64,000 nt of DNA from Rheinheimera sediminis (GTDB lineage Bacteria; Pseudomonadota; Gammaproteobacteria; Enterobacterales; Alteromonadaceae). Both the position numbers and the translations under genes were made by a program. The notes below the pieces were generated by a model. That model had not been told where the DNA came from. It did not search any database and worked only from the letters and a program-made list of their open reading frames with translations. Positions 34,808-43,486 of the stretch are shown piece by piece. Each line of letters starts with the position of its first letter. Position 1 is the stretch's first letter. The stretch spans positions 146,925 through 210,924 of the forward strand of contig NZ_RZUF01000004.1 of NCBI RefSeq assembly GCF_004005375.1, in the 5' to 3' direction.

Positions 34808-36877
34808 TTAGTTTGAACTGGTTTTGTATTGCTCAAACCAGGCCAGAATATATTCCACTTTAGTGATCATCCGGCTGGGTTTATTGGCGATGCCATGAGG
34901 CGCGCCAGGAATACGAACCAGAGCTGTATCTACTTTGCGAATTTTTAAGGCCTGATAAAACTGCTCAGATTCACTGATGGGCGTGCGTCTGTCATTTTCA
35001 CCTGTCATCAGCATGGTAGGTGTTGTGACATTCCCCACCAGCGATAAAGGCGAACGCTGCCAGTAATGCTCTACATTTTCCCAAGGCACACCAGGGAATT
35101 GGTGGAAGGTCTGGTACAGGTACGTATCTCCTGTCAGCACTTTACTTAGCCAGTTGATAATAGGTTTGACCACAGCCGCTGCTTTATAACGCTGAGTTAA
35201 CCCAACTGCATAGGCTGTTGCTATACCACCCGCTGAACCACCAGCGATAAACAGGTTGTCTTTATCGACAAAGCCCAGCTCAATCATCGCATTCACACCT
35301 GAATCGTGATCGGCATAGTCTTCTGGCGAGCTGTATTTTCCATGCAACAACATGGCAAAACGCTCACCGTAGGATGAGCTGCCTCTGTGGTTGTTGTAGA
35401 ACACTACATAACCTTCAGTAGCAAAACGTTGCATCTCAGCGCTGAAATGCGGGCCATAAGCCAGATGTGGGCCGCCGTGAATTTCCAGCATCATCGGGTA
35501 TTTTTTCTTCGGGTCAAAGTCTGGCGGCGTAATGTACCAGCCTTGGATTGGCTCGCCATCAAAAGAGGATTTGTAGTTAATTTCATGCACCTGCCCCAAC
35601 TTCTTATGCCCCAGCAGATCTTCGTTGAGCTGAGTTAAAGTGCGGGTTTTGCCATTCACTATCACAGCCACATCGGCCGGACGCTGGGCGTTGCCCTGAG
35701 TAAAAGCAATGACTTCGTTAGCAACACTGTATTCGCCACTTAAATAAGGCTGAGGTAAACCAGCGCCCGACAATTGATCCGTCAGCTGCTGCAGCTTACC
35801 GGATAAAGACACCGATGCCAGCGTACGTTTACCTTTGTCGTCAAACTGGATCACTAAACTACCATTATCCAGCCACTGTGGGTTTTCGACATCACGATCA
35901 AGCTCTTTCGTCAGATCTTTAATTTCACCTGAGCGCCAGTCCATCAGTTTCAGCTTGCCATTGGTGTATGGCACTTTTTCATTATTGCCCCAGACAAATG
36001 CCAGATACTTGCCATCAGGCGAAAATACCGCTGAGCTTTCTCTTCCTGCCATACTGGTCAGTTGTTTTAACTCGCTGCTGGCCAGCGTAAATTGATACAA
36101 GTCGCTGTCGCGTGGCTGATATTCCCATTCTTTGTGGGTATTAGCAGAAAAAATCAGTGCTTTACCGTCTGGTGTCCAGCTCAAATCTGAACCGTAGTTC
36201 AAATCACCGCTCGTCAGCTGACGTTCTTTGCCTCCTGTGGCAGGCAACACAAAAAGATGGCGGAACTCTGATTTTAAAAAGCCCTGACCATCAGCCTGAT
36301 ACTGAGCCCGTTCAATGAGAACCGCAGGTTCTGACCATTTTGCGCCTTCAGGTTTTTTTGGCATTTTGGTGGCTTTGGCAAGCTTGGTCGGTTGAGCCGG
36401 CACATTAATGGTAAAAGCCAGGTGTTCGCCATCTGGTGACCAGCTTAAGTTACCCGGGCTTTTAGGCAGTTGGCTGACTAAAGCCGTTTTGTTTTCTTTG
36501 AGATAATGCACATGGATTTGACGTGAGCCTGAGCGATCAGAAATAAAGGCAATCCGACTACCATCGTCAGACCAGCGTGGGCTGCCATAGTTAAATTGAT
36601 CAACAAACAAAGGGCTTTGACGGCCGGTCTTTACATCCAGTAACCACAAACTGCTATGGGTGCCATCCGTCATAATATCGTTGCTGTTGCGCACATAGAC
36701 AACCTGCTTGCCGTCTGGTGATACTTGTGGGTCGTTGGCGTATTCCAGCGCAAAAATATCTTCGGATTCAAAATAGGGGCTGGTTGCAGCAGATGCCAAA
36801 ACCGGCGCTGCGCAGAGTAAAGCAGTACTGGCGATACAGGAATAAATAAAAGGCGCAAAGGCCAGGGGCTTTTTCAT
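34808..36877 (-). CDS. S9-family prolyl oligopeptidase-like peptidase
   Basis: 689 residues, exported (signal peptide 1-~29, IASTALLCAAPVLASA). N-terminal beta-propeller with repeated 'SPDGKQVVYV' / 'WSPDGEHLAF' / 'FSPDGKYLAF' TolB-like blades (~40-400), then an alpha/beta-hydrolase domain with catalytic triad S548 (GGSAGG), D629 (GENDRRTP) and H661 (GAPHG). This is the layout of dipeptidyl-aminopeptidases and acylaminoacyl-peptidases. It probably releases dipeptides or N-terminal residues from peptides in the periplasm, in line with a peptide-feeding lifestyle. Confidence 0.93.
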   Translation of the reverse strand: MKKPLAFAPFIYSCIASTALLCAAPVLASAATSPYFESEDIFALEYANDPQVSPDGKQVVYVRNSNDIMTDGTHSSLWLLDVKTGRQSPLFVDQFNYGSPRWSDDGSRIAFISDRSGSRQIHVHYLKENKTALVSQLPKSPGNLSWSPDGEHLAFTINVPAQPTKLAKATKMPKKPEGAKWSEPAVLIERAQYQADGQGFLKSEFRHLFVLPATGGKERQLTSGDLNYGSDLSWTPDGKALIFSANTHKEWEYQPRDSDLYQFTLASSELKQLTSMAGRESSAVFSPDGKYLAFVWGNNEKVPYTNGKLKLMDWRSGEIKDLTKELDRDVENPQWLDNGSLVIQFDDKGKRTLASVSLSGKLQQLTDQLSGAGLPQPYLSGEYSVANEVIAFTQGNAQRPADVAVIVNGKTRTLTQLNEDLLGHKKLGQVHEINYKSSFDGEPIQGWYITPPDFDPKKKYPMMLEIHGGPHLAYGPHFSAEMQRFATEGYVVFYNNHRGSSSYGERFAMLLHGKYSSPEDYADHDSGVNAMIELGFVDKDNLFIAGGSAGGIATAYAVGLTQRYKAAAVVKPIINWLSKVLTGDTYLYQTFHQFPGVPWENVEHYWQRSPLSLVGNVTTPTMLMTGENDRRTPISESEQFYQALKIRKVDTALVRIPGAPHGIANKPSRMITKVEYILAWFEQYKTSSN

Positions 36878-37080
36878 CGGTAAACCTCTTCTGATAAGAT
36901 AGCGACTAAACTAACCTGCATTGCTCTGCCGCACAATTTAGCAGCGACCAAAACCTGAATTTAAGCGTTCAGTTTGTCGGCTGATTTAGTCTGAAGCCAG
37001 CCAGTACGGCGCTAGCGGCTGGATTTTAGCATTCACTTTGTTTACACTGGCGTCACCCGTCTTTTGTTTTGTAGTCTGTT

Positions 37081-38115
37081 ATGTCGTTAAAAAGCTTCAG
37101 TGTTTTGGCCTTTCTTCTTATTGGTTTAACAGCCTGTAGTCAACCCGATCCGATACAACGTATTTCAGGCCCTGCTCAGGGTTCAAGCTTTACTGTCAGT
37201 TTCTGGACTGAACAGGATTTGGACAGAAGTGGTTTGGAAAAACAGCTCAAAGATGAGCTGGATCGTATCGACCTGCTGATGTCGAATTACAGACCAGACT
37301 CTGTGATTGAGGCCTTTAACGCCCAGCAAAGCCAGGATCTGATGGAAGTAGGGCAAGAACTGGTGCTGATGGTGGATATTGCCAAACAAATATCAGCTCA
37401 AAGTGAAGGTTGTTATGACTTAACGGTAAAACCCTATTTTGAGCTGTGGGGCTTTCGTGGTGACAAATTAACCAAACCCAGTGCTGAACAAATTCAAACC
37501 TTGAAACAAAGGGTCGGCTTAGACAAAGTGAGTATTGACGGTAGCCGCATGGCGAAGCAGAGTCCAGATCTAAGGGTCGATGTCTCTTCGATAGCTCAGG
37601 GCTACACAGTAGGTCAACTGGCAAAGATTCTCGATAAAGCAGGTATTGACAATTATCTGGTAGAGGTAGGGGGCGAACTGGTCAGTAAAGGCAAAAAGCC
37701 GGAAGCCAAAGCCTGGCGTGTTGCTATTGAAAAACCTTTGCCTGACTCACAAAAACTACAAAAAATTATCAGTGTGCAGCAAGACGAACCTTTATCAATC
37801 ATGACATCTGGCACTTATCGCCATTTTTATGATTTGGATGGTGTACGCTACAGTCATGTACTGGATGCCCGCACTGGCTCCCCTGTAACCCACAATACGG
37901 TGTCCACTACTGTTTTGATAGCAGACCCAAGCTGGGGTGATGCCTGGTCGACCGCCTTTTTATGTATGGGCAGCGAGCAGGGACTGAAAGTAGCAGATAA
38001 ACTGAAGTTACCTGTGCTATTTATCGATCAGCAAGGTGCTGATTTTATTGAAAAACCAAGTCAGGCTTTAACTGAAGCTCTGGCGTCAGGTTCGTCGTTC
38101 AGTTTTGTGGAGTAA
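37081..38115 (+). CDS. apbE: FAD:protein FMN transferase ApbE (lipoprotein)
   Basis: 344 residues. Lipoprotein signal with lipobox LTAC (C19). ApbE core: GSSFTVSFW, IDLLMSNYRPDSVI, FELWGFRGDK, DVSSIAQGYTVGQL and the metal/FAD-binding SIMTSGTYRHFYDLDGVRYSHVLDARTG. It covalently attaches FMN to Thr in target proteins such as NqrB, NqrC and RnfG. It starts a four-gene rightward run (apbE-yihY-pip-dtd) with gaps of 6 bp or overlaps. Confidence 0.94.
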   Translation: MSLKSFSVLAFLLIGLTACSQPDPIQRISGPAQGSSFTVSFWTEQDLDRSGLEKQLKDELDRIDLLMSNYRPDSVIEAFNAQQSQDLMEVGQELVLMVDIAKQISAQSEGCYDLTVKPYFELWGFRGDKLTKPSAEQIQTLKQRVGLDKVSIDGSRMAKQSPDLRVDVSSIAQGYTVGQLAKILDKAGIDNYLVEVGGELVSKGKKPEAKAWRVAIEKPLPDSQKLQKIISVQQDEPLSIMTSGTYRHFYDLDGVRYSHVLDARTGSPVTHNTVSTTVLIADPSWGDAWSTAFLCMGSEQGLKVADKLKLPVLFIDQQGADFIEKPSQALTEALASGSSFSFVE

Positions 38116-38121
38116 AGCCTG

Positions 38122-39012
38122 ATGGCTCAGGGATGGGACAAACAGAAACTGCAGCAATGGCGTTTGAAAGGCAATGATTTTTTAGTTTTGTATTTCAAAC
38201 GTTGTCAGCAAGACCAAATCAATGTGATTGGTGGTTATCTGGCCTATATCTCGCTATTGTCCCTGGTACCTTTTATTGCTGTGATGTTTTCGGTGATGGG
38301 TGCTTTTCCTATGTTTGGCGAGCTGCGCGAACAGCTAGAGGCATTTTTGTATGCCAATGTAGCGCCAGCGAAAGGCGATGAATTAAGGTTATATATTGCT
38401 GGGTTTGTTGAAAATATAGGCAAAATGACAGCTGTGGGTATTGGTGCTTTGGTGCTGGTGGCCTTGATGTTGATCCACAATATAGACAAGACCATTAACA
38501 GTATATTCCGCATCAAAAAACGGCCGCGCTTAATTATTTCGTTTTCTATTTATTGGATGGTACTGACCTTTGGCCCCATCCTGCTTGGCGCCTCCATCGC
38601 AATAACCTCTTATGTTTTGTCTTTATCCAGTCTGGCCGAAGGTTATACCCCGGGGTTAAGCTCTGTATTGCTGGGTCTTACTCCTTATGTGTTTTCTATT
38701 CTGGCGTTTTTCCTGCTGTATCTGGTGGTCCCCAATGCCAAAGTGCAGTATCGCCATGCTCTGGTTGGTGCTGTAACCGCCAGCCTGATGTTTGAAGTGT
38801 TAAAAAAAGGTTTTGCCCTTTACATTACCCATTTCCCTTCTTATCAAGCCATTTATGGTGCTTTAGCTTTAGTTCCCATTTTGTTTTTATGGATTTATCT
38901 GGTGTGGCTGGTGGTGTTGTTAGGCGCTGAGTTAACGGCTTTGCTGGAAGAACGTGAACTGCAGGCTGCGTCGGAAGTCGAAAAAGCAGCAGAAAAGGAC
39001 AGCACCAGATGA
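38122..39012 (+). CDS. YihY/BrkB-family inner membrane protein
   Basis: 296 residues with about six membrane helices. Family landmarks: INVIGGYLAYISLLSLVPFIAVMFSVM, quoted as GGYLAYISLLSLVPF, a conserved loop with HNIDKTINSIFRIKKRP, and YQAIYGALALVPILFLWIYL. UPF0761 member, once misnamed ribonuclease BN; real function unknown. It overlaps the next gene by 4 bp (ATGA) and lies 6 bp after apbE. YihY-dtd linkage is conserved in Gammaproteobacteria (E. coli yihY-dtd-yiiD), and here the YiiD-like gene also follows close by. Confidence 0.92.
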   Translation: MAQGWDKQKLQQWRLKGNDFLVLYFKRCQQDQINVIGGYLAYISLLSLVPFIAVMFSVMGAFPMFGELREQLEAFLYANVAPAKGDELRLYIAGFVENIGKMTAVGIGALVLVALMLIHNIDKTINSIFRIKKRPRLIISFSIYWMVLTFGPILLGASIAITSYVLSLSSLAEGYTPGLSSVLLGLTPYVFSILAFFLLYLVVPNAKVQYRHALVGAVTASLMFEVLKKGFALYITHFPSYQAIYGALALVPILFLWIYLVWLVVLLGAELTALLEERELQAASEVEKAAEKDSTR

Positions 39013-39983
39013 ATACAATGGCAGTCATAGATACTTTTGCGACTCAGTGGTTAGAAACTCCTGATGGGCAACAAATTTATCTGGAACAAAGTGGCAACCC
39101 CGATGGTATTCCGGTGATTTATTGTCATGGTGGACCCGGAGGCGGAAGTTCGCCTTTTCATCGTCAGTTGTTTGACCCAAAGTTGTACCATATTATTATT
39201 TTTGACCAGCGAGGTTGTGGTTTATCCACTCCTGCTTTGCAATTGGAGAGCAACAGCACTGCGCATTTGATTGCTGATATGGAGCAAATTCGCCAGTATC
39301 TGCAGATCCAAAGCTGGGTTGTTGCTGGAGGTTCATGGGGCAGTACTTTAGCTTTAGCTTATGGCCAGGCTTACCCGGAGCATTGTTTGGGTTTTATTTT
39401 ACGTGGTATTTTCCTTGGCCGACAGCAGGATATTGATTGGCTGTATCGAGCTGGGGGTGGAGCAAGTCAGGTTTTTCCTGACTATTATCAGGATTTTTTG
39501 CAGCCAGTGGCTCAATTGTCACATCTGGATATTTTAGAGGCCTATCAGTTGCAGTTGCATCATCGGGACGATAGTGTTCGGCTGGAAGCTGCGTTAGCCT
39601 GGAGCATTTGGGAATCCCGTATTGCTACTTTGTTACCTAACGAGTTTTCCTGTGGCGGCGATATGGATGCCCAATCGGCTTTGGCATTGGCCTTGATTGA
39701 ACATCATTATTTTCAGCATCATTGTTTTTTTGAGCCTGATCAACTGCTTAATAATATAGATAAAATCAATCATTTACCCTGTCAGATAGTACATGGCCGT
39801 TACGATATAGTCTGCAAAGCTGAAAACGCTTTTAGTCTGGCTTCGCTGTGGCCTGGCGCAGAATTGAAATGGGTAGTGGATGCTGGTCATTCTGCTTCGG
39901 AAGTTGGGATCCGTAGTGCTTTGGTTCAGGCCAGTTTGGCGATAGCTGTGCAATTACAAGCTGGGGAGCAAAAAGCTAAATGA
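39009..39983 (+). CDS. pip: Proline iminopeptidase
   Basis: 324 residues, peptidase family S33: removes N-terminal proline from peptides. The oxyanion motif HGGPGGGSS (40-48), nucleophile S109 in GGSWGS, acid in GRYDIV and His in [18 protein letters not shown] is specific for proline iminopeptidases. ATG 39009 overlaps yihY; ATG 39018 (MAVIDT) is an alternative. It overlaps dtd by 4 bp at the other end. In E. coli the yihY-dtd pair has no pip between, so this is a lineage-specific insertion. Confidence 0.93.
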   Translation: MNTMAVIDTFATQWLETPDGQQIYLEQSGNPDGIPVIYCHGGPGGGSSPFHRQLFDPKLYHIIIFDQRGCGLSTPALQLESNSTAHLIADMEQIRQYLQIQSWVVAGGSWGSTLALAYGQAYPEHCLGFILRGIFLGRQQDIDWLYRAGGGASQVFPDYYQDFLQPVAQLSHLDILEAYQLQLHHRDDSVRLEAALAWSIWESRIATLLPNEFSCGGDMDAQSALALALIEHHYFQHHCFFEPDQLLNNIDKINHLPCQIVHGRYDIVCKAENAFSLASLWPGAELKWVVDAGHSASEVGIRSALVQASLAIAVQLQAGEQKAK

Positions 39984-40417
39984 AAGCTCTGATCCAGCGA
40001 GTCAGCTCTGCCAGTGTCACTGTAGAACAGCAAGTGGTCGGTGCTATCCAGACAGGTTTATTAGTATTGCTTGGGGTAGAAAAAGATGACACTGAGCAGC
40101 AGCTGAAGAAGTTGGCCGATAAAGTACTGAAATACAGAGTGTTTTCTGATGAAAACGGCAAAATGAACTTAAATGTGCAACAAGCTGGTGGTGCTCTACT
40201 CGTGGTCTCGCAATTTACCTTAGCTGCTGATACCAATTCAGGTTTAAGACCCAGTTTCTCTACTGCTGCAGTGCCTGATACGGCATTGAAATTGTATCAG
40301 GACTTTGTCGTTTATTGCAGAAGTTGTGGTATTGAGGTTGCTACAGGGCAGTTTGGTGCCGATATGCAGGTGGCTTTGGTGAACAATGGCCCTGTCACTT
40401 TTCTGTTAGAGACTTAA
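39980..40417 (+). CDS. dtd: D-aminoacyl-tRNA deacylase
   Basis: 145 residues, the normal length. It hydrolyses D-amino acids (and glycine mischarged on tRNA-Ala) from tRNA. Motifs: [28 protein letters not shown] with the SQFTL element, and [11 protein letters not shown] with the Gly-cisPro chirality-proofreading motif. The convergent gene overlaps its last 23 bp. Confidence 0.96.
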   Translation: MKALIQRVSSASVTVEQQVVGAIQTGLLVLLGVEKDDTEQQLKKLADKVLKYRVFSDENGKMNLNVQQAGGALLVVSQFTLAADTNSGLRPSFSTAAVPDTALKLYQDFVVYCRSCGIEVATGQFGADMQVALVNNGPVTFLLET

Positions 40418-41012
40418 CTTCGTACAGCAGATTCAGATAGCCTTCTATGGGGTGACATTGATAGCTGCGCTCCGTCAGTAATGCTTCCAGTTGGTGCTGA
40501 TAGTCAGGTTGTGACAAATTAATCAAAATAGTTCCGCTTTGCTCCAATGTTTTTTGCATCGCCTGCTGCCAGCCGTCAAAAAGAGGAAAAATATCCCAAA
40601 TCACAAAACACCATTGCTCCGTATTGTGCTGCAGAAAATCCTGAGCAGGCAGGGCTATAAACTCTTCTTTGCCGTGCAGACAAAAATAACGCTGATAGGC
40701 ATCAATCACAGTCTGATTCAGTTCCACTGTAACCAGCCGAGTGTTGGGTAACACAGTGCTGATAAAACGATTGATATCACCACCACCCAAACCCAGTTGT
40801 AACACAGACTGTGGTTTAAGCTGTTGTAATGATAGAAGAATGGGGTCCAAATGTCTGGAAAGTGTCGCCGCTGGTGCTAACTGATTCATCTTGCTTTGCA
40901 TGATACCGTCCAGATAAAGGCATAAAAATGGACCTTCTTCAGTCAGCTCCAGCCGGGGTGGCCCCGCTTGAAACCAGACTAAGTGTTGTATAGCGTTAGG
41001 TTTTTGTTCCAC
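40395..41012 (-). CDS. SpeE-like methyltransferase-fold protein
   Basis: 205 residues of the spermidine-synthase/methyltransferase Rossmann fold: [15 protein letters not shown] is the nucleotide-binding glycine loop, [20 protein letters not shown] the acidic second strand, and [10 protein letters not shown] the fourth. It is shorter than true SpeE (about 280), lacking the N-terminal beta domain, so it is unlikely to be a full spermidine synthase. Overlaps dtd convergently by 23 bp. Substrate unknown. Confidence 0.75.
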   Translation of the reverse strand: MEQKPNAIQHLVWFQAGPPRLELTEEGPFLCLYLDGIMQSKMNQLAPAATLSRHLDPILLSLQQLKPQSVLQLGLGGGDINRFISTVLPNTRLVTVELNQTVIDAYQRYFCLHGKEEFIALPAQDFLQHNTEQWCFVIWDIFPLFDGWQQAMQKTLEQSGTILINLSQPDYQHQLEALLTERSYQCHPIEGYLNLLYEVKSLTEK

Positions 41013-41047
41013 AATACCCTCAAATGAACTGATTACAGGATGATGAT

Positions 41048-41947
41048 GTGAACTGGCAGCTTAGCGCTCCACAAACGGAAGCTCAATGGTTAGCTTATTA
41101 TCAATTGCGTTGGCTCATTTTAAGAGCGCCCTGGGCTCAACCCAAAGGCTCTGAGCAGGATGAGTTGGAGGCTGAGTCTTTTCATCGCATGGTGTGCACA
41201 GAAGACGGCGAGGTGGTGGCTGTTGGACGTTTGCATAAGGTAGACGAGCAGACGGCTCAGGTGCGTTATATGGCGGTGTCAGATCAATGGCAGGGTCATG
41301 GTTTAGGCGCTATGGTGCTACACCAATTAGAACAGGTTGCGCTGGAGCTGGGCATGCAGCGGATTATTTTGAATGCCCGCGATACGGCTTCAGGTTTTTA
41401 TCAAAAAGTAGGGTACAGCTACCTTGAACCCGCCAACTCATTATTTGGTATTGCTCATCATCGTTATGTAAAAACTGTTAGCTTTTCTGCATCCACCGAT
41501 TTGTTACAGCGATGGCAGTCTGAGTTACAGCGCACCTTTTGGCAAAAAATTCCATTGTCGGCTTCAATGCAATTGCTGGTGCAGTCGGTGGATACCCATA
41601 AAATCTGTTGCTCAATTCCTTTAGAACCAAATATTAATCTGCATCAGACTATGTTCGCCGGCAGCATCTATACACTAGGGACTTTAACAGCTTGGGGTAT
41701 GGTTTGGTTGCTGTTGAAAGATCAGCAACTGGATGGTGACATTGTGTTGGCGGATGCTCATATCCGTTACTTGAAACCTGTCACAGATCAGGCTGAAGGC
41801 CGTTGCTGGCGACACCAATGTCAGTCAGATTTTTCTGCCTTGGGTCAACAACGTAAAGCCAGATTGGATATCAAAGTAGGTATTTTTTGTGATGATATAC
41901 AAGTGGCTGTATTTGAAGGCCGTTTTGCTGTGTTACCCAAAAAATAA
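41048..41947 (+). CDS. YiiD-like GNAT acetyltransferase/hotdog thioesterase fusion
   Basis: 299 residues. N-terminal GNAT domain (1-~145: VRYMAVSDQWQGHGLGAMVLHQLE is the CoA pyrophosphate loop, quoted as QGHGLGAMVL; then ARDTASGFYQKVGY). C-terminal YiiD-type hotdog domain (~150-299: LHQTMFAGSIYTLGTLTAWG, ADAHIRYLKPV). The fusion is standard for YiiD of E. coli, implicated in malonyl-ACP or fatty-acid initiation. The start is GTG 41048 with AGGA seven bases upstream. Position after dtd matches the E. coli order yihY-dtd-yiiD. Confidence 0.88.
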   Translation: MNWQLSAPQTEAQWLAYYQLRWLILRAPWAQPKGSEQDELEAESFHRMVCTEDGEVVAVGRLHKVDEQTAQVRYMAVSDQWQGHGLGAMVLHQLEQVALELGMQRIILNARDTASGFYQKVGYSYLEPANSLFGIAHHRYVKTVSFSASTDLLQRWQSELQRTFWQKIPLSASMQLLVQSVDTHKICCSIPLEPNINLHQTMFAGSIYTLGTLTAWGMVWLLLKDQQLDGDIVLADAHIRYLKPVTDQAEGRCWRHQCQSDFSALGQQRKARLDIKVGIFCDDIQVAVFEGRFAVLPKK

Positions 41948-41985
41948 CCGAAGGGGCGATTTTTTTACTGCTGCCAGTGTCGCGG

Positions 41986-42153
41986 TCAATTCTCGATATG
42001 AATGGGGCGAGAATACAACGCCAGCAAAACTGCAGCTTTAACTGCAAAGGTTAAACAGATATAAAGCAAATATAAGGGTTCATTCAGGTAAAAACCGCTG
42101 CCAGATTCGATACTAAACTCATCTAATCCGTCAGGAGTACCAGTAATGAATAA
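41986..42153 (-). CDS. possible ~55-residue membrane peptide
   Basis: The frame reads plausibly as a short protein with one span (YLLYICLTFAVKAAVLLALY) and an acidic N-terminal part (LDEFSIESGSGFYLNE). No ATG with ribosome site is visible, and the upstream end lies over the start of the rightward gene. I report it only because the composition looks coding. Confidence 0.25.
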   Translation of the reverse strand, partial: LFITGTPDGLDEFSIESGSGFYLNEPLYLLYICLTFAVKAAVLLALYSRPIHIEN

Positions 42154-42763
42154 CAAATGGTTGATCAGCTCATGTGTTGCGACAGCCGCCGGAATAATAG
42201 CTGGGGCCATTTACTTGCTATTTTCCGAGTATTCAGTTTTGTCCGGTAGTCAAAGCTGGGTATTAAGTTCGACCTGGTCTAGTGCTATGCTCTGGCTCTT
42301 TGTTGCTATGTTTTTGTTTGCTTTGATATTTAACATTCTTGCATTTCTGGAGCTGGAGCGTCAGGAAGAAGTGCTGAACCCCATGTGGTGGCCTCAAGGC
42401 CACAAGCTTGGAAAGCAGCAACAGCAGTTTAGAGAAAACACTCAAATTTTATTGCAGTTTTTTGGCCGTGAAATGGAAGAAGTCGAAGGCCATGCCTCTC
42501 ATTACTTAGTTCGTCGCCAGCAGCACGCTTTATTGCTTTTTATTCAGCCTGAATTGGAGCAAGCCCTGACCGTAGCCCAGGCCCGCGCTGTTTTTCAACA
42601 GATGTTATCGCTTAATTGCCAGCGTGGTCTAATGGTCTGCTATCAGAAAGTGAACAGCCAGGTACGATTATTTGCTGCAGAAGCAGGCATAGAACTTTTT
42701 GACCAGCAACGTCTGAAAAAATACATGAATGCTGAAAATTTTGAGCAACTTGCACTGATATAA
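42146..42763 (+). CDS. two-span membrane protein with nuclease-like C-terminal domain
   Basis: 205 residues. Two membrane segments (10-27 ATAAGIIAGAIYLLF and 45-68 SAMLWLFVAMFLFALIFNILA), then a soluble domain. Residues ~105-205 (EVEGHASHYLVRRQQHALLLFIQPE, quoted as HYLVRRQQHALLLFI; LSLNCQRGLMVCYQ; AAEAGIELFDQQRLKKYM) recall the last strands of Mrr/DUF2034-type restriction-endonuclease folds, where a helper Gln/Lys core often occurs. I cannot find a full catalytic D..E-x-K set, so it may be degenerate. Function unknown. Confidence 0.6.
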   Translation: MNNKWLISSCVATAAGIIAGAIYLLFSEYSVLSGSQSWVLSSTWSSAMLWLFVAMFLFALIFNILAFLELERQEEVLNPMWWPQGHKLGKQQQQFRENTQILLQFFGREMEEVEGHASHYLVRRQQHALLLFIQPELEQALTVAQARAVFQQMLSLNCQRGLMVCYQKVNSQVRLFAAEAGIELFDQQRLKKYMNAENFEQLALI

Positions 42764-42886
42764 AGGGCTTATCAAACTATATAAAACTTTCGTCATGTTT
42801 TTATCGCTAAATTTGTCATGATGATCAAGTGTTTACGAATGTTAGACATGGAACGAACAAAGATAACGGATTACACACTTCCTGCC

Positions 42887-42916
42887 TGGCCAGACATTGT
42901 CTGGCCATTTTTTTTC
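42887..42916 (+). terminator. intrinsic terminator
   Basis: TGGCCAGA (42887-42894) and TCTGGCCA (42900-42907) followed by eight more Ts. It lies 124 bp after the membrane-nuclease-like gene. Between it and 43188 I see no gene. Confidence 0.8.
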
Positions 42917-43190
42917 ACATCTTTCCGAACAATGTTACCTTTTGCCGCATTGCAACTGATTTGGTTGGCTGCTCCACTCTGATAACAAGAACTGTGTTCT
43001 GGAATTGCTATTCCCGAAAATATACTACCCTTTATAACTGCACTGCTAGAGCGTGTGACCTTTCAGGTTTTTTTGCAGGCGCAGCCCTTTGGGTTCGTCT
43101 GGTGGCGCTTTGAGCTTTGTGGCCTACATGGATCTAGCTAAGGGGCGTGAGCAGGAGCGGAAGCTTCACTCGTCGCTCATTGAGAATAAC

Positions 43191-43422
43191 TAACCTGACC
43201 TCGGGATAATGAGTGTCGACTTTTTTCGATTTAATGAATTAAATCAACGAAGTTAAATAATTACGTTAAGCAACCAAAGTCTTTGCTGACAGAATGCACA
43301 GATTTTTCAGGATCTCAAGGCGCTTTGTCGTACGCCATAGCAAGCTATGGCTAGACGGAGCAACGCAGAGAGGCGCGAAAAGATGTCTATTCAGTGGCAC
43401 GGCTTATCCCGAGTTCAGGTTA
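43191..43422. mobile_element. putative MITE (232 bp)
   Basis: 19-bp terminal inverted repeats TAACCTGACCTCGGGATAA (43191-43209) and the complement of TAACCTGAACTCGGGATAA (43404-43422) with one mismatch. The interior has no ORF but a perfect hairpin GCCATAGC AA GCTATGGC (43334-43351). The size, termini and lack of coding fit a non-autonomous miniature transposable element. The flanking AC on both sides could be a 2-bp duplication, but that is weak. Confidence 0.65.
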
Positions 43423-43486
43423 ACTAGTGCCATAAGGTTATAGAAGCCAGCGCTGTCGCTCTGGCTGTTGGATGGAGAACATTGTC

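Noticed and set aside
42829..43113. 94-codon frame before the MITE
   Set aside because: It runs through an intrinsic terminator and has cysteine-rich, non-protein-like composition and no ribosome site.
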